Source: DATJGR01 sp041739525
GTDB lineage: Bacteria > Pseudomonadota > Gammaproteobacteria > Pseudomonadales > Azotimanducaceae
Length of the DNA: 64,000 nt
Reading direction: 5' to 3'
Assembly: GCA_041739525.1 (NCBI GenBank)
Contig: JBGSNQ010000165.1
Location: 36,821 to 100,820, forward strand
The notes below the pieces were generated by a model. The model did no database searches and was not told where the DNA came from. It worked only from the letters and a program-made list of their open reading frames with translations. This document shows positions 34,563 through 42,846 of this stretch, piece after piece; the stretch's first letter is position 1; each line of letters begins with the position of its first letter. The position numbers were made by a program, and so were the translations under genes.

Positions 34563-36053
34563 TCAGGCTCGACGCGCGGCGAACGGAACATTCCCCGCCG
34601 CCGCTTCCGCCGCACGGCGCGCGTTCAGCGCCGCAACGATTTCAGCGTGGCGCGTTCGATCGAGCCGGTATCCCGAATACAGAATCACCGCGATGAACAC
34701 GAAAATCGACGGCACAGGCGCCTGATAAAGGCCGAGTTCCCACAACACGTCTTCGGGAACCGTCCCCGCCTTGGCGCCGCGCGGGAAGTTGATCCAGTCG
34801 ATGATCCAACCACCCACGACCACACCAACAGACGAGATCGCCTTTATCAGAAACGACCGTGCAGCAAAGATGATGCCCTCGCGTCGATGGCCTGTGTCGA
34901 GTTCGTGCTCATCGACAATGTCGGCGAACATCGCATTCAGCGAACCGAAGATCGGCGGTGCAAGCATCGCGCCGATGAAACTCATGATGATCACCAGCGG
35001 CAGAATGAGCGGCGAACCGTTCTGCGGAAACCACGGCACATCCAACAGTCGCAGACCGACGAGCACCACCGAGTTGGTGATCGCGAGCATCGAGCCGTAC
35101 ATCAGCGTCCGTTTCTTGTCGAGCCAGCGCGTGACCGCGGGCGTCAATGCGAATCCGATGAACAACCCGAACAGGCTGAACGCCGGAATGCTCGAGATCT
35201 GCTCGGTGGTCAATCCCCAGAAATGCACGCTCATGTACGGTGTGAGCACGCCCTCGGCCGACAGCATGATCGTCGCCAGGCTCAGACCGAAGAACAACGC
35301 GCGGAACGACCTGTTGCGGAACGCTTCGGCCGTTTCGTGGAATACACCGAGCAGGGAGAAGGCTGCAGTGGATCGTCCCGACGTCGGAAGGTGCGGAATC
35401 TCCCGCCACGTACCAAGCACACACACCGCGATAGCCACCACGATGCACACGCCGAACACCGAAGAGAACTCGACATAACCGTGCGGGTTCAGCAGGCCGG
35501 GACTGTACTGCTCGGTAGTCGGGAAGAAGGCGTAGTACGCAAACGCAACGCCGATGGCCTGGCCGACGATGCCGAAGAACGTGTTGTACGAGTACATCGT
35601 CGAGCGCTGGTTGTAGTCGTGCGCCATTTCGGCACCGAGCGCGAGGTGCGGGACGTGGAAGAAGGTCAACGCGATCCGCGTAGCCAACGTCCACACAACC
35701 AACCAGGCCGCGAGTCCGATTTCGCCGAATCCGCCGGGCGGATTGAAGATCAGAAAGAAACACCCGCCCAGCGGAACTGCCGACAACAGGATGAACGGAT
35801 GACGCCTGCCCCAGCGGGAACGCAACCGATCGGATAGCGATCCCGCAACCGGATCGACCACCGCATCGACAATGAGCGAAATCGCGAGCGCGATGCCGGT
35901 GATGGTGCCCGATACCCCAAGCACCTGGTTGTAGTAGTAGAGAAGGAAGGTGGTGAACCCGATGGTGACGAGCGCCTCGCCCAACTGCCCGAACCCGAAC
36001 GCGGCCATCACTGGTATCGATAACCGACGCGGCTCGCTAGACGACGACGCCAT
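34563..36053 (-). CDS. MFS transporter, GPH/MelB-like sugar:cation symporter type
   Basis: Membrane protein of 496 residues with about twelve segments. The N-terminal FGFGQLGEALVTIGFTTFLLYYYNQVLGVSG and ALAISLIVDAVVDPVAGSLSDRLRSRWGRRHPFIL are typical of the GPH (glycoside-pentoside-hexuronide) family, including the RSRWGRRHP loop. Members import sugars with Na+ or H+; those near aromatic or steroid genes may carry other solutes. ATG 36053 precedes a Ser-rich tail and fits family starts better than the longer frame. The divergent neighbour is a BphB-like dehydrogenase, 128 bp away. Confidence 0.85.
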   Translation of the reverse strand: MASSSSEPRRLSIPVMAAFGFGQLGEALVTIGFTTFLLYYYNQVLGVSGTITGIALAISLIVDAVVDPVAGSLSDRLRSRWGRRHPFILLSAVPLGGCFFLIFNPPGGFGEIGLAAWLVVWTLATRIALTFFHVPHLALGAEMAHDYNQRSTMYSYNTFFGIVGQAIGVAFAYYAFFPTTEQYSPGLLNPHGYVEFSSVFGVCIVVAIAVCVLGTWREIPHLPTSGRSTAAFSLLGVFHETAEAFRNRSFRALFFGLSLATIMLSAEGVLTPYMSVHFWGLTTEQISSIPAFSLFGLFIGFALTPAVTRWLDKKRTLMYGSMLAITNSVVLVGLRLLDVPWFPQNGSPLILPLVIIMSFIGAMLAPPIFGSLNAMFADIVDEHELDTGHRREGIIFAARSFLIKAISSVGVVVGGWIIDWINFPRGAKAGTVPEDVLWELGLYQAPVPSIFVFIAVILYSGYRLDRTRHAEIVAALNARRAAEAAAGNVPFAARRA

Positions 36054-36181
36054 CCACGACTCTCCCGTTGTTGGTCCCCGCTGAGACCATGCCATTGCGC
36101 GCGCCCAAAGACCAGAACGCGTTGAGTTGCGCACGACATCTGGATCATGATCGATGCGCATTCGGCAACGGGGAGAAAAGC

Positions 36182-37012
36182 ATGCGTCTCGAAGGCACCG
36201 TCGCAATGATCACCGGTGGTGCATCCGGTTTGGGGCGCGCGGTGGCGGAGCGCTTCGTCGCCGAAGGCGCACGCGTCGTCATACTCGATCGCTCGGAAGC
36301 ACGCATCGCCGAACTCGTTGCGAAGTATCCCGACCGGGTACGCGGCATCGCGGGCGACGTGCGCGATCTCGCGGCGAACAAACGTGCGGTTGCGGATGCA
36401 GTGGCCGCATTCGGGCGCCTCGACGTGCTCGTTGCAAACGCGGGTATCTGGGACTACGGCTGCGCGCTGGTCGATCTGCCGGAGGACCGCATCGACGAAG
36501 CATTCGACGAACTGATCGGCATCAACGTGAAAGGCTATCTTCTCGCGGCCAAAGCGGCGCAAGGCGCGCTGGTGGAATCGAAAGGTTCAATGATATTCAC
36601 CGTGTCGAATGCCGGCTTCTTTCCTGACGGCGGCGGCCCGTTGTACACCGCTTCGAAACACGCTGCGGTTGGGCTGATCCGGCAACTCGCGTTCGAATGC
36701 GCGCCACACGTGCGCGTCAACGGCGTTGCGCCGGGCGCAATCGCGACGGACCTGCGAGGCCCGCGCGCGCTCGACATGGCAGATCGCTCGATCGGCAGCG
36801 TGCTGAAACCGGAGATGATGAAAGGCGGATTACCGATCGACCGGCTTCCGGTGCCGGAGGACTACGCGGCAGCGTTCGTGTTTCTTGCCGCACGCGGCGA
36901 GTCCAGTCACGCGACGGGCAGCATCATCAACATCGATGGTGGTTTCGCGGCGCGTGGCGTGAGTCGTGTGCGTGGAGGCGACGCGTTGCCGGAGGTGTTC
37001 GGCGCGAAATAG
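36182..37012 (+). CDS. SDR, cis-dihydrodiol dehydrogenase (BphB/HcaB)-like
   Basis: SDR of 276 residues. TGGASGLG (about residues 11-18), the ANAGIWDYG segment and YTASK (catalytic Tyr and Lys, about 157-161) are present. The string VANAGIWD...INVKGYLLAAKAA...SNAGF-P-GGGPLYTASKHA follows biphenyl/phenylpropionate cis-dihydrodiol dehydrogenases closely, from memory of BphB and HcaB. Those enzymes rearomatise cis-dihydrodiols with NAD+. No ring-hydroxylating dioxygenase or extradiol enzyme is in the window, so the real substrate is uncertain. The ATG has GGGGAGAAAAGC upstream. It is the last gene before the AT-richer cassette-like region. Confidence 0.88.
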   Translation: MRLEGTVAMITGGASGLGRAVAERFVAEGARVVILDRSEARIAELVAKYPDRVRGIAGDVRDLAANKRAVADAVAAFGRLDVLVANAGIWDYGCALVDLPEDRIDEAFDELIGINVKGYLLAAKAAQGALVESKGSMIFTVSNAGFFPDGGGPLYTASKHAAVGLIRQLAFECAPHVRVNGVAPGAIATDLRGPRALDMADRSIGSVLKPEMMKGGLPIDRLPVPEDYAAAFVFLAARGESSHATGSIINIDGGFAARGVSRVRGGDALPEVFGAK

Positions 37013-37129
37013 AACAGTGCGGCTCAGGAGAACTGTTGGGCTGTCACTCGGCTTGAAGGCGCCTGCATCGAACCAGACGCCCTCGTAACCTGGGCATGGC
37101 AATCGCGTCACGCATTTGGAGTCAGACTC

Positions 37130-37537
37130 ATGAGCACTGAAACTGAAGCACTCAAACAGTTCTTCGCCGCAATCAATCGCAATGACATGCAGGCCATTAT
37201 GAAGGACTTCGATCCTCAGGTTGTGCGCATTGAGCCGGAAGGTTTTCCAACGGCCGGCACCTACCGGGGTATCACGGAAGTGCAAGCGCACGTCGCGAAA
37301 GGCCGTGGTACGTGGGCGGAAGGGGCCTGCGAGCCGGAAAGGTTCCTGCTGAATGGAGATAAGGTGGTCGTGTACCTCCATGTTCGGGTTCGCCTAAAGG
37401 ACGCAACCGATTGGGTTGACGGACGATTTGCCGATGGTTTCGTGTTCCGCAACGGCAAGATCATCCAATATCTGTCCTTTGGGGAACGAGCGGATGCCCT
37501 CGAGTGGGCCGACATCGAAGAGCAGCAGGCGACTTGA
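37130..37537 (+). CDS. SnoaL-like (NTF2-fold) protein
   Basis: Protein of 135 residues with the cone-shaped NTF2/SnoaL fold pattern: an N-terminal helix pair (ETEALKQFFAAINRNDMQAI), then FDPQVVRIEPEGFPTAGTYRGITEVQAHVAKGRGTW and the strands DKVVVYLHVRVRLKDATDWVDGRFADGFVFRNGKIIQYLSF. Such proteins bind small hydrophobic ligands or act as isomerases or cyclases; many are of unknown role. It starts the visibly more AT-rich stretch. It converges on the next gene with only 9 bp between stops. Confidence 0.85.
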   Translation: MSTETEALKQFFAAINRNDMQAIMKDFDPQVVRIEPEGFPTAGTYRGITEVQAHVAKGRGTWAEGACEPERFLLNGDKVVVYLHVRVRLKDATDWVDGRFADGFVFRNGKIIQYLSFGERADALEWADIEEQQAT

Positions 37538-37546
37538 GACCGCACA

Positions 37547-37906
37547 CTACTCCTTCTCTGTAACGAGATGGACTATCGACGATGGACTGGTGAGCCAGAA
37601 TCCCGGGTAATCCTTCGGAAGTGGTTCGACCCCATCGCAGCGCACGAAATCCGCTTGTTCGATGTATCCTGCAGCCGCCTTCGCGTCAGGCACTATCAAC
37701 TCCAGCCAGATCTCCGCGTGGCCAAGGTTTGCGACACTGTCTACGTGTAGGTTCATGGGACCGAATTGAAACGTAACGCTTGCTGGAGATCGCTCGAGTA
37801 TCGGAATGCCCAGCCGAACATAGCTCTCAACAGTTGCATCAAACTGATGAGCCGGAACCTTCATCGCGATGTTCCTGCCCCCTCTGAATGCGGGCTTTTC
37901 ATGCAT
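37547..37906 (-). CDS. VOC/glyoxalase-like protein
   Basis: Small protein of 119 residues with a vicinal-oxygen-chelate-like layout: FDATVESYVRLGIPILERSPASVTFQFGPMNLHVDSV, a HAEIWLELIVPDAKAA turn and a closing GFWLTSPSSIVHLVTE strand. Only some of the usual metal ligands (His, Glu) are recognisable, so it may be a binding protein rather than a metalloenzyme. ATG 37906 suits the fold; ten extra residues are possible upstream. It lies within the cassette-like region. Confidence 0.72.
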   Translation of the reverse strand: MHEKPAFRGGRNIAMKVPAHQFDATVESYVRLGIPILERSPASVTFQFGPMNLHVDSVANLGHAEIWLELIVPDAKAAAGYIEQADFVRCDGVEPLPKDYPGFWLTSPSSIVHLVTEKE

Positions 37907-37929
37907 GTTGCGTACCTCTTCTTGTTCGC

Positions 37930-38010
37930 CTAGCAACTAGGGCGAGGGGCCAGTACTACGCTCTGCACATCCTGACTTGATGACCGACTCGGCACGGCTG
38001 TTGCGGCGGC
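37930..38010. repeat. Possible degenerate attC-like site
   Basis: Between the VOC gene and the next cassette gene, the stretch GACTTGATGACC...CTCGGC...GTTGCGGC resembles the right half of the clear attC-like sites at 39.2 and 39.9 kb (their TTTGACGAC/TTGGATGAC plus GTCGGC), but the final core is off consensus. Support is weak; I include it because its position fits a cassette boundary. Confidence 0.3.
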
Positions 38011-38042
38011 CACGCGGAGCCTTGTTGTGGTCCGGTCCACGT

Positions 38043-38743
38043 CTAGTTGCCTTCATCAGGCTGAAATGCGGATGACGAAAGAAAATCCACGTTTTTCGCG
38101 CTCCCATGCTCGAACAACTCCGCCGCTTCCAGGATTGCAGCGACCTCTGCGGGCGAGTACTGCGCATCGAAGGAGTCGCGCATCTCGCTCACGTTGCACT
38201 CCTTGCGATGTAGGCATGCCAGGTAGCCCCAAGTCTCTCCGACGACGTCGCTCGAGCCCGAACCCTCGGCGGGGTACCTGTAAGAGAACATGTATGCCGC
38301 CTCGTACAACCTAAAGTCGGACGTCACCCGATCGTCCAATTCGTCAGGTGAGAACTGGTCCAACTGTCCCGACCAAGCTACGTCGTCCTGATTCGCGTAT
38401 TGATCCCAATCTTGGTACGACCCTACCGGCGCGCAAGTCTCAATTGTCTCCGCGATGATCAGCATGCTTGCCGCATCACCACTTTCCGCGCGGAGGATGT
38501 GAGCATCGAATTTCGCTTTTAGATCGTAGTGCGCGGCACCCAATGATGCCTGCTGCAGTTCCTGACCTCCGCAGTCGAATCGGGAGGTCGGGCGACGTTC
38601 ACCGGCCTTGGAATCTGAACATGATTCTGCGGCTCAGTGACTTCGTACGAATCCTGGTCATTTTGGATTCCAACGATCTGCTCGTGTACTGGCACGAGCA
38701 CGCCGCCGATCAACAGAAGTCCAACCAGCCACTTGTATTGCAT
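38043..38743 (-). pseudogene. Exported hypothetical protein gene, probably frameshifted
   Basis: A frame starting at ATG 38743 gives a signal peptide (MQYKWLVGLLLIGGVLVP) and about 60 residues, then stops at 38519. A second frame, open through 38543 to 38043, carries the rest (166 residues, rich in Asp/Glu, with a helical ESGDAASMLIIAETIETC start and several Cys). The second frame has no ATG of its own (its first candidate is TTG 38543). Joined by one base shift in 38560-38634, they would form a normal exported protein of about 230 residues. It could be a broken gene or a sequencing error. Family not recognised. Confidence 0.5.
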
Positions 38744-38761
38744 CGAAGGATACTTGTGAAA

Positions 38762-38808
38762 ACAGATTTGATGATCGCTGGGGCGTCGCCTGCATGCAGC
38801 CGTTAGGC
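38762..38808. repeat. attC-like half site
   Basis: The + strand reads GATTTGATGATC...GGCGTCGCCTGCATGCAGCC then the core GTTAGGC at 38802-38808. This aligns with the right half of the two complete 98 bp sites downstream. The left half is missing, replaced by the start of the adjacent exported-protein gene. The TAA stop of the next minus-strand gene lies inside the GCCTAAC core, as often seen in integron cassettes. Confidence 0.6.
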
Positions 38809-39216
38809 GGCTCTCCTTGACGTCTTACTAGAAGGCTCACCCGAAAAAAACGAGATCAGCCCACAGATCAGCCCGATGACTGCAACAACATCGAGTGCCC
38901 CAATCCAAATGGTGAGCTCGAGATGCGGAATCGGACCATTCGTTGGGCGATCGAGAAGCTCGACGTGGCCCATGAAGCTGTAGGTGAACAGTGCGATTGT
39001 GAGTATCCATGTGGCAATCAGCAGGATTCGTGCAAACGAGCGGCCCTTTACTGAGAGATATCCAAAGAGCACGAGCAAACCAGCAAAGAGATAGTCGAAC
39101 GTGTAGCTTGTCCAATGGCCCCAATCAGCCCAGTTTCGTCGTGTTTCACCGAAGACGAGGAAGATACCGAAGGCGATACCGAGCCAAGCGCTGATTCTCA
39201 GGTACTTGGAATTCAT
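38803..39216 (-). CDS. Hypothetical four-helix membrane protein (cassette gene)
   Basis: Protein of 137 residues, family not recognised. Four membrane segments are clear (about residues 8-24, 40-57, 63-83 and 102-124), followed by a short basic tail ending SSKTSRRAA. It is more AT-rich and uses more Lys/Asn/Ile codons than flanking genes. Its stop codon lies inside an attC core, and another attC-like site begins about 20 bp before its start, so it is bounded like a single integron cassette on the minus strand. No function can be assigned. Confidence 0.75.
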   Translation of the reverse strand: MNSKYLRISAWLGIAFGIFLVFGETRRNWADWGHWTSYTFDYLFAGLLVLFGYLSVKGRSFARILLIATWILTIALFTYSFMGHVELLDRPTNGPIPHLELTIWIGALDVVAVIGLICGLISFFSGEPSSKTSRRAA

Positions 39217-39234
39217 CTCAAGACCTCCCAGGGC

Positions 39235-39332
39235 CGCTAACCATCAGTATCAGGCGCGCGCGCGACAGGCGACAAGTTTGCGAGTGCAGATTGGATGACC
39301 ACCTGCGGGTCGGCTGCATGCAGTGGTTGGCC
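39235..39332. repeat. attC-like recombination site, 98 bp
   Basis: Begins CGCTAAC (one base off the RYYYAAC core), ends GTTGGCC (close to GTTRRRY), and aligns without gaps over 98 bp to the site at 39855-39952. Shared blocks include GACAGGCG, ATT-G-A-GAC, CTGCG-GTCGGC and CATGCA--GGTT. It separates the membrane-protein gene from the NUDIX gene. Confidence 0.65.
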
Positions 39333-39415
39333 GACAGATCCCGCGAACGATCCAACATGTGTCGGGGGTCGAGCGTGCACACCTGCGACAGTTGCTTGGT
39401 CCGGCCCAAACTGCA

Positions 39416-39841
39416 CTAGGCGTCATCAGCAACGATGATCGGAAGCACAGCCTCTACCAAGTCCACAACGGACAACTCAGGAAGCGTCTGCAAAGGGTGC
39501 CATTGGCACAAGTCGGTGGTGCCGTCACTCTCGTTTCGAAGCACTCCGCCAATCAGCTTCGTGTAGTAGATGATCCGAATACCGTGAAAGGCGCGGTCAG
39601 GCGTTTCATCAGTGATGGAGTCGATGCCCGCCAAACTGACAGCGGCAACGATCAAGCCAGTCTCCTCCTCAACCTCCCGAACCATTGCCGCCTCGGGGTG
39701 CTCGCCGAAGTCAATGCCACCGCCGGGAAGCGTCCACATCCCCGCTTCTGGCACACGGTCTGAGAGTCGGCAAAGCAGAAGATGGTCGTTGTCTATCACA
39801 AGACCGTACGCAGAGATTCGGGTGACGTTTAGTTTGGCCAT
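39416..39841 (-). CDS. NUDIX hydrolase
   Basis: Hydrolase of 141 residues for nucleoside diphosphates linked to another group. The NUDIX box is complete: GGIDFGEHPEAAMVREVEEETG (about residues 41-62) matches GX5EX7REUXEEXGU, supplying the metal-binding Glu residues. Flanking strands (WTLPGGG, HGIRIIYYTKLIGG) fit the fold; the substrate is not predictable. The gene is flanked on both sides by 98 bp attC-like sites, with the start codon 13 bp from one of them, so it is a probable integron cassette gene. Confidence 0.92.
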   Translation of the reverse strand: MAKLNVTRISAYGLVIDNDHLLLCRLSDRVPEAGMWTLPGGGIDFGEHPEAAMVREVEEETGLIVAAVSLAGIDSITDETPDRAFHGIRIIYYTKLIGGVLRNESDGTTDLCQWHPLQTLPELSVVDLVEAVLPIIVADDA

Positions 39842-39854
39842 TGCGACGATCGGC

Positions 39855-39952
39855 GCCTAACAACAGAGTTGAGCGGCACGCCAGACAGGCGGCAGATTCG
39901 GATATGCGAATTTGACGACTGTCTGCGCGTCGGCATCATGCAAAGGTTAGGC
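39855..39952. repeat. attC-like recombination site, 98 bp, best copy
   Basis: Starts with GCCTAAC (39855-39861, perfect RYYYAAC) and ends with GTTAGGC (39946-39952, perfect GTTRRRY). The two cores are exact reverse complements, and the interior holds imperfect inverted segments (CAGACAGGCGGCAGATTCG with CGAATTTGACGACTGTCTG) that can fold into the attC hairpin. It borders the NUDIX gene and marks the right end of the cassette-like region. Confidence 0.78.
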
Positions 39953-40040
39953 GAACCTACCTCAGAGCACCCCATCCGAACTTCCTCGCCCGAAAGTCGA
40001 CGCTGCGCCGCCTATCTTCGTTCGACCCGTTCGCTCGAAC

Positions 40041-41438
40041 TCAACCGTTCTTCCCCAACGCAGCAGCAACGCGCGCGCGAACCTCGGGGTCCATCAACCG
40101 CTCGAAGGGCACCAGCAAATGTCCGACTTCATTCGACAACTTGCGCAACTCCACATCGCGCGATGCCGCAATCTGAATCTGCATCCGGTACTGCATCTCT
40201 TCAGGTGTGAACATGTCGCGGTTGCCCTGCGTAGTTGGATACAGGAAGTCGTTGTAGTTGGCCTGCCGCCACGGCATTCGTGCTGCTTCCGCCGCGCGCA
40301 TGAGATACGTGCGCGTCAGTTCGTCGAGCGAATCTCCCGGCGCGCGCCGCGCAAGCGTATCGAACAGTGCTTCCGCCTGTAGCGCAGCAGACGTCATGCC
40401 CTGTCCGTAGGTCGGATTGAAACTGCACAGCGCATCGCCCACCGGAATGAATCCACGCGGCAACGACTCCGATCGTTCGTAGTGCCTGAACCGGTTCGCG
40501 GGATAAATCATGCGCGCTACACCGGATAGGAACCTGGCGCCCCGTAACGCTTCGTACATCGTCGGATGCGGCAGACTCTTTGCGAATTCGAGGAAGTCGG
40601 CTTCGTTGTCGGGCGGATAGTCGCCGGCGCGGCCGCCCAACGAGCAGATGAAGCGGCCGCCTTCGATCGGCAGCAACACCGCCCCGCGCGCGCCGACACG
40701 CGGCAGGTTGCCCATCGCAAGCGCCTTCCAGTCGCGCGTGGGATCGTCGGGCAGTTCGACGACGGCGCTCGAATAGCCGAAGTCCACCGACACCTCTTCG
40801 ACTTCCGGAAGCGGCACACCGAGCGCAGAGAGCCACCGCAGGCCGCCTTCGCCGCGCCCCGTTGCATCGATGACGAGATCGGCATCGAGGTCCACGGTGC
40901 CGTTCTGCGTCTCCACCTTCACACCGGTGATCCGGTTGGCGGTCGCGTCGTAGTTCAATCCGCGCACGGTATTGCCGGTGCGCAACTCGACGACGGGCGT
41001 CGATGCGAGCACGCGTTGCCGGATACAGTGTTCTAGCATCCAGCGGCTTTGGCCGTGCAGTTCCATGCCGGCGTCCCAACGCGGCGCGAAGCCGAGTTCG
41101 GATCCCGCGAGAAAATCGAGACCTGCGCGAATCGTCACCGAGCCGCTCTCTTCGATGGCGCTGCGGAAGCCGGGCAGGATCCGGTCGATGGCGTTCTCGC
41201 CGCCTTTCAACAGCATGTGCACATGATGCGACTGCGGCGTGGTGCGACGCGGCGCCGGTGAGTCGGTGAACACATCGCGTTCGAGCACGACCACTTCGAC
41301 GAAATGCAGCGCAACCGCGCGTGCCGCCAGCATGCCGCCGAGACTGCCGCCGGCGATGACGGCGCGATGGCCGAGCGATTTCTGAGGTGTGTTCGTCACT
41401 ACTGCTTCCTGTGATTCGTCGATCGATTCAACTTGCAA
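40041..41438 (-). CDS. FAD-dependent monooxygenase/oxidoreductase
   Basis: Flavoprotein of 465 residues. The FAD-binding Rossmann motif is modified (AVIAGGSLGGMLAARAVA, about 26-43) and followed by VVVLERDVF; a late GFIPVGDALCSFNPTYGQGMTSAALQAEAL is the GD motif that contacts the FAD ribityl chain. DLVIDATGRGEGG adds the NADPH/FAD DG-like region. This arrangement is shared by group A monooxygenases and tailoring oxygenases such as halogenase relatives; I do not see a WxWxIP motif, so halogenase activity is unlikely. An alternative start a few residues downstream is possible. Substrate unknown. Confidence 0.85.
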   Translation of the reverse strand: MQVESIDESQEAVVTNTPQKSLGHRAVIAGGSLGGMLAARAVALHFVEVVVLERDVFTDSPAPRRTTPQSHHVHMLLKGGENAIDRILPGFRSAIEESGSVTIRAGLDFLAGSELGFAPRWDAGMELHGQSRWMLEHCIRQRVLASTPVVELRTGNTVRGLNYDATANRITGVKVETQNGTVDLDADLVIDATGRGEGGLRWLSALGVPLPEVEEVSVDFGYSSAVVELPDDPTRDWKALAMGNLPRVGARGAVLLPIEGGRFICSLGGRAGDYPPDNEADFLEFAKSLPHPTMYEALRGARFLSGVARMIYPANRFRHYERSESLPRGFIPVGDALCSFNPTYGQGMTSAALQAEALFDTLARRAPGDSLDELTRTYLMRAAEAARMPWRQANYNDFLYPTTQGNRDMFTPEEMQYRMQIQIAASRDVELRKLSNEVGHLLVPFERLMDPEVRARVAAALGKNG

Positions 41439-41675
41439 CGCGTTATAAATTCAAAGCGCCCGGCGTTATAGACCGGCCCTACACGCGAGTCAACCGTGTG
41501 CCCGATCCGGACCCGTCGGTACGGATCGACCTCCACGGCCGCCAACCTCTGCACGACCCAACGACTCGAACAAAGGGGCAACCGCACACGATCTCGCTTC
41601 GAATCGCGTGTTTCTCTACCGTCCCACCTGCGTGACTCGCTAGAATCCGCCGCACACATGCTCGGAGTCGCGCAC

Positions 41676-42626
41676 ATGCTGCTTGCGCACCGACTGACCA
41701 GCCAAGGTCTCGAAATCGTCGACGACCCCACCGCGCTCGAAGGTGCGCTGTGGGTCGACGTGGTCGATCCTGACGACGACGAGCGCAAAATGCTCGAGAG
41801 TGTGCTTCGCCGTCCGTTCGACGACACACCCGACGCCGACGAGATCGAATCCAGCGCACGGTCGTTCGTCGACGAGTCGGGCGCCCATGTGTCGACGCTG
41901 TTCCTCCACCGCGTCGAAGGTCGTCCCGAAAACACCAACGTGACGATTGTGGTGCGTCCCGATCGCCTGCTCACGGTGCACGATCGCGACGTTCCGGCGC
42001 TGCGTCTACTCCGGCTCACCGTGCGGCGCGACCCTCGTTTGCTCGCCGATCCGTTCGGGCTGTTGATTGCGCTGTTCGAAACCGCCGTGGACGATCTGGG
42101 CGATACGCTGCAGGAACTCTATTTCGGTCTGGAAACGACCGGCCGGCAGGTGTTCGAAGAATCGAATACCGACAAGGAAGTGCTCGACGCGCTGGCGCAG
42201 CACGAAGACCTGAACGGCAAAGTCAGGTTGTGCCTGATGGACGCCCGCCGCGACCTGACGTACCTGTTACGCAACGCGGTGGCGGAAGACTCGCGCCAGT
42301 CGAAGACGCACGCGAAGCGTTTACGCAACCTCATCGGCGACATCGACGCGCTGCTGCCGCACAACAACTTCCTGTTCGAGAAGGTGAACTTCCTGCTGCA
42401 AGCCGCACAGGGCTTCATCAACATCGAACAGAACCAGATCATCAAGATCTTCTCTGTCGCCGCAGTCGGAATGATGCCGCCGACATTGATCGCGAGCATC
42501 TACGGCATGAACTTCCACGTGATGCCGGAATTGAGCTGGACCTTCGGCTACCCCATCGCCATCGGCTCGATGCTCGTCTCCGCGCTGCTGCCCTACCTCT
42601 ACTTCAAACGGCGCGGCTGGCTATGA
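41676..42626 (+). CDS. corA: CorA-type magnesium/cobalt transporter
   Basis: Protein of 316 residues, the same length as E. coli CorA. A large acidic cytoplasmic domain is followed by two C-terminal membrane helices. The GMN signature of the pore entrance is present (IYGMNFHVMPEL, about residues 276-287), and QAAQGFINIEQNQIIKIFSV precedes it as in CorA. The C terminus YLYFKRRGWL matches the family's basic end. ATG 41676 is chosen for length and for GGAG nine bases upstream; ATG 41658 is an alternative. A TAGAAT box at 41641 could serve as -10. Confidence 0.94.
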   Translation: MLLAHRLTSQGLEIVDDPTALEGALWVDVVDPDDDERKMLESVLRRPFDDTPDADEIESSARSFVDESGAHVSTLFLHRVEGRPENTNVTIVVRPDRLLTVHDRDVPALRLLRLTVRRDPRLLADPFGLLIALFETAVDDLGDTLQELYFGLETTGRQVFEESNTDKEVLDALAQHEDLNGKVRLCLMDARRDLTYLLRNAVAEDSRQSKTHAKRLRNLIGDIDALLPHNNFLFEKVNFLLQAAQGFINIEQNQIIKIFSVAAVGMMPPTLIASIYGMNFHVMPELSWTFGYPIAIGSMLVSALLPYLYFKRRGWL

Positions 42627-42649
42627 GGTGGGATGGAGCTTCGAGTGAC

Positions 42650-42759
42650 GGCGGACGCGGGTGAATGTCGGTTCGGACACGCTCGAGCCGTCCGTGGGCG
42701 CTCGCGTTTGGCCATCCATGGCCAAACACGGTCCTCACCAACATTCACCCACGCCCGCC
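42650..42759. repeat. Nested inverted repeats (cruciform-like)
   Basis: Outer arms 42650-42668 and 42741-42759 match at 17 of 19 positions as inverted repeats (GGCGGACGCGGGTGAATGT and its near complement). Inside lies a 10 bp perfect inverted repeat, GTTTGGCCAT (42706-42715) with ATGGCCAAAC (42718-42727). The block starts 23 bp after the corA stop and encodes no protein. It may be a terminator, a REP/MITE-like element or a structured RNA. Confidence 0.65.
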
Positions 42760-42792
42760 TAGGTCGAACTCCATCGCCAGGATCTGGAGAAA

Positions 42793-42818
42793 CACCAACG
42801 CGCTAAAGCGCGTTGGTG
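42793..42818. terminator. Perfect 12 bp hairpin, first of a pair
   Basis: CACCAACGCGCT pairs perfectly with its complement around two central bases (AA), between convergent corA and sulfotransferase genes. There is no T tract on either side. It may end transcription in both directions or be a REP-like element. Confidence 0.55.
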
Positions 42819-42845
42819 CAGAACGCGCGCGCAGCGCGCGTTCTG
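42819..42845. terminator. Perfect 12 bp hairpin, second of a pair
   Basis: CAGAACGCGCGC pairs perfectly with its complement around a GCA loop and abuts the first hairpin. It ends 1 bp before the stop codon of the sulfotransferase gene on the minus strand. Both stems share a CGCGC-rich core. There is no T tract. Confidence 0.55.
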
Positions 42846-42846
42846 G

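Noticed and set aside
37035..37041. A GTTGGGC heptamer after the BphB-like gene, possibly the left edge of the cassette cluster
   Set aside because: It fits GTTRRRY but has no complementary core or aligned flanks, so I did not call a site.
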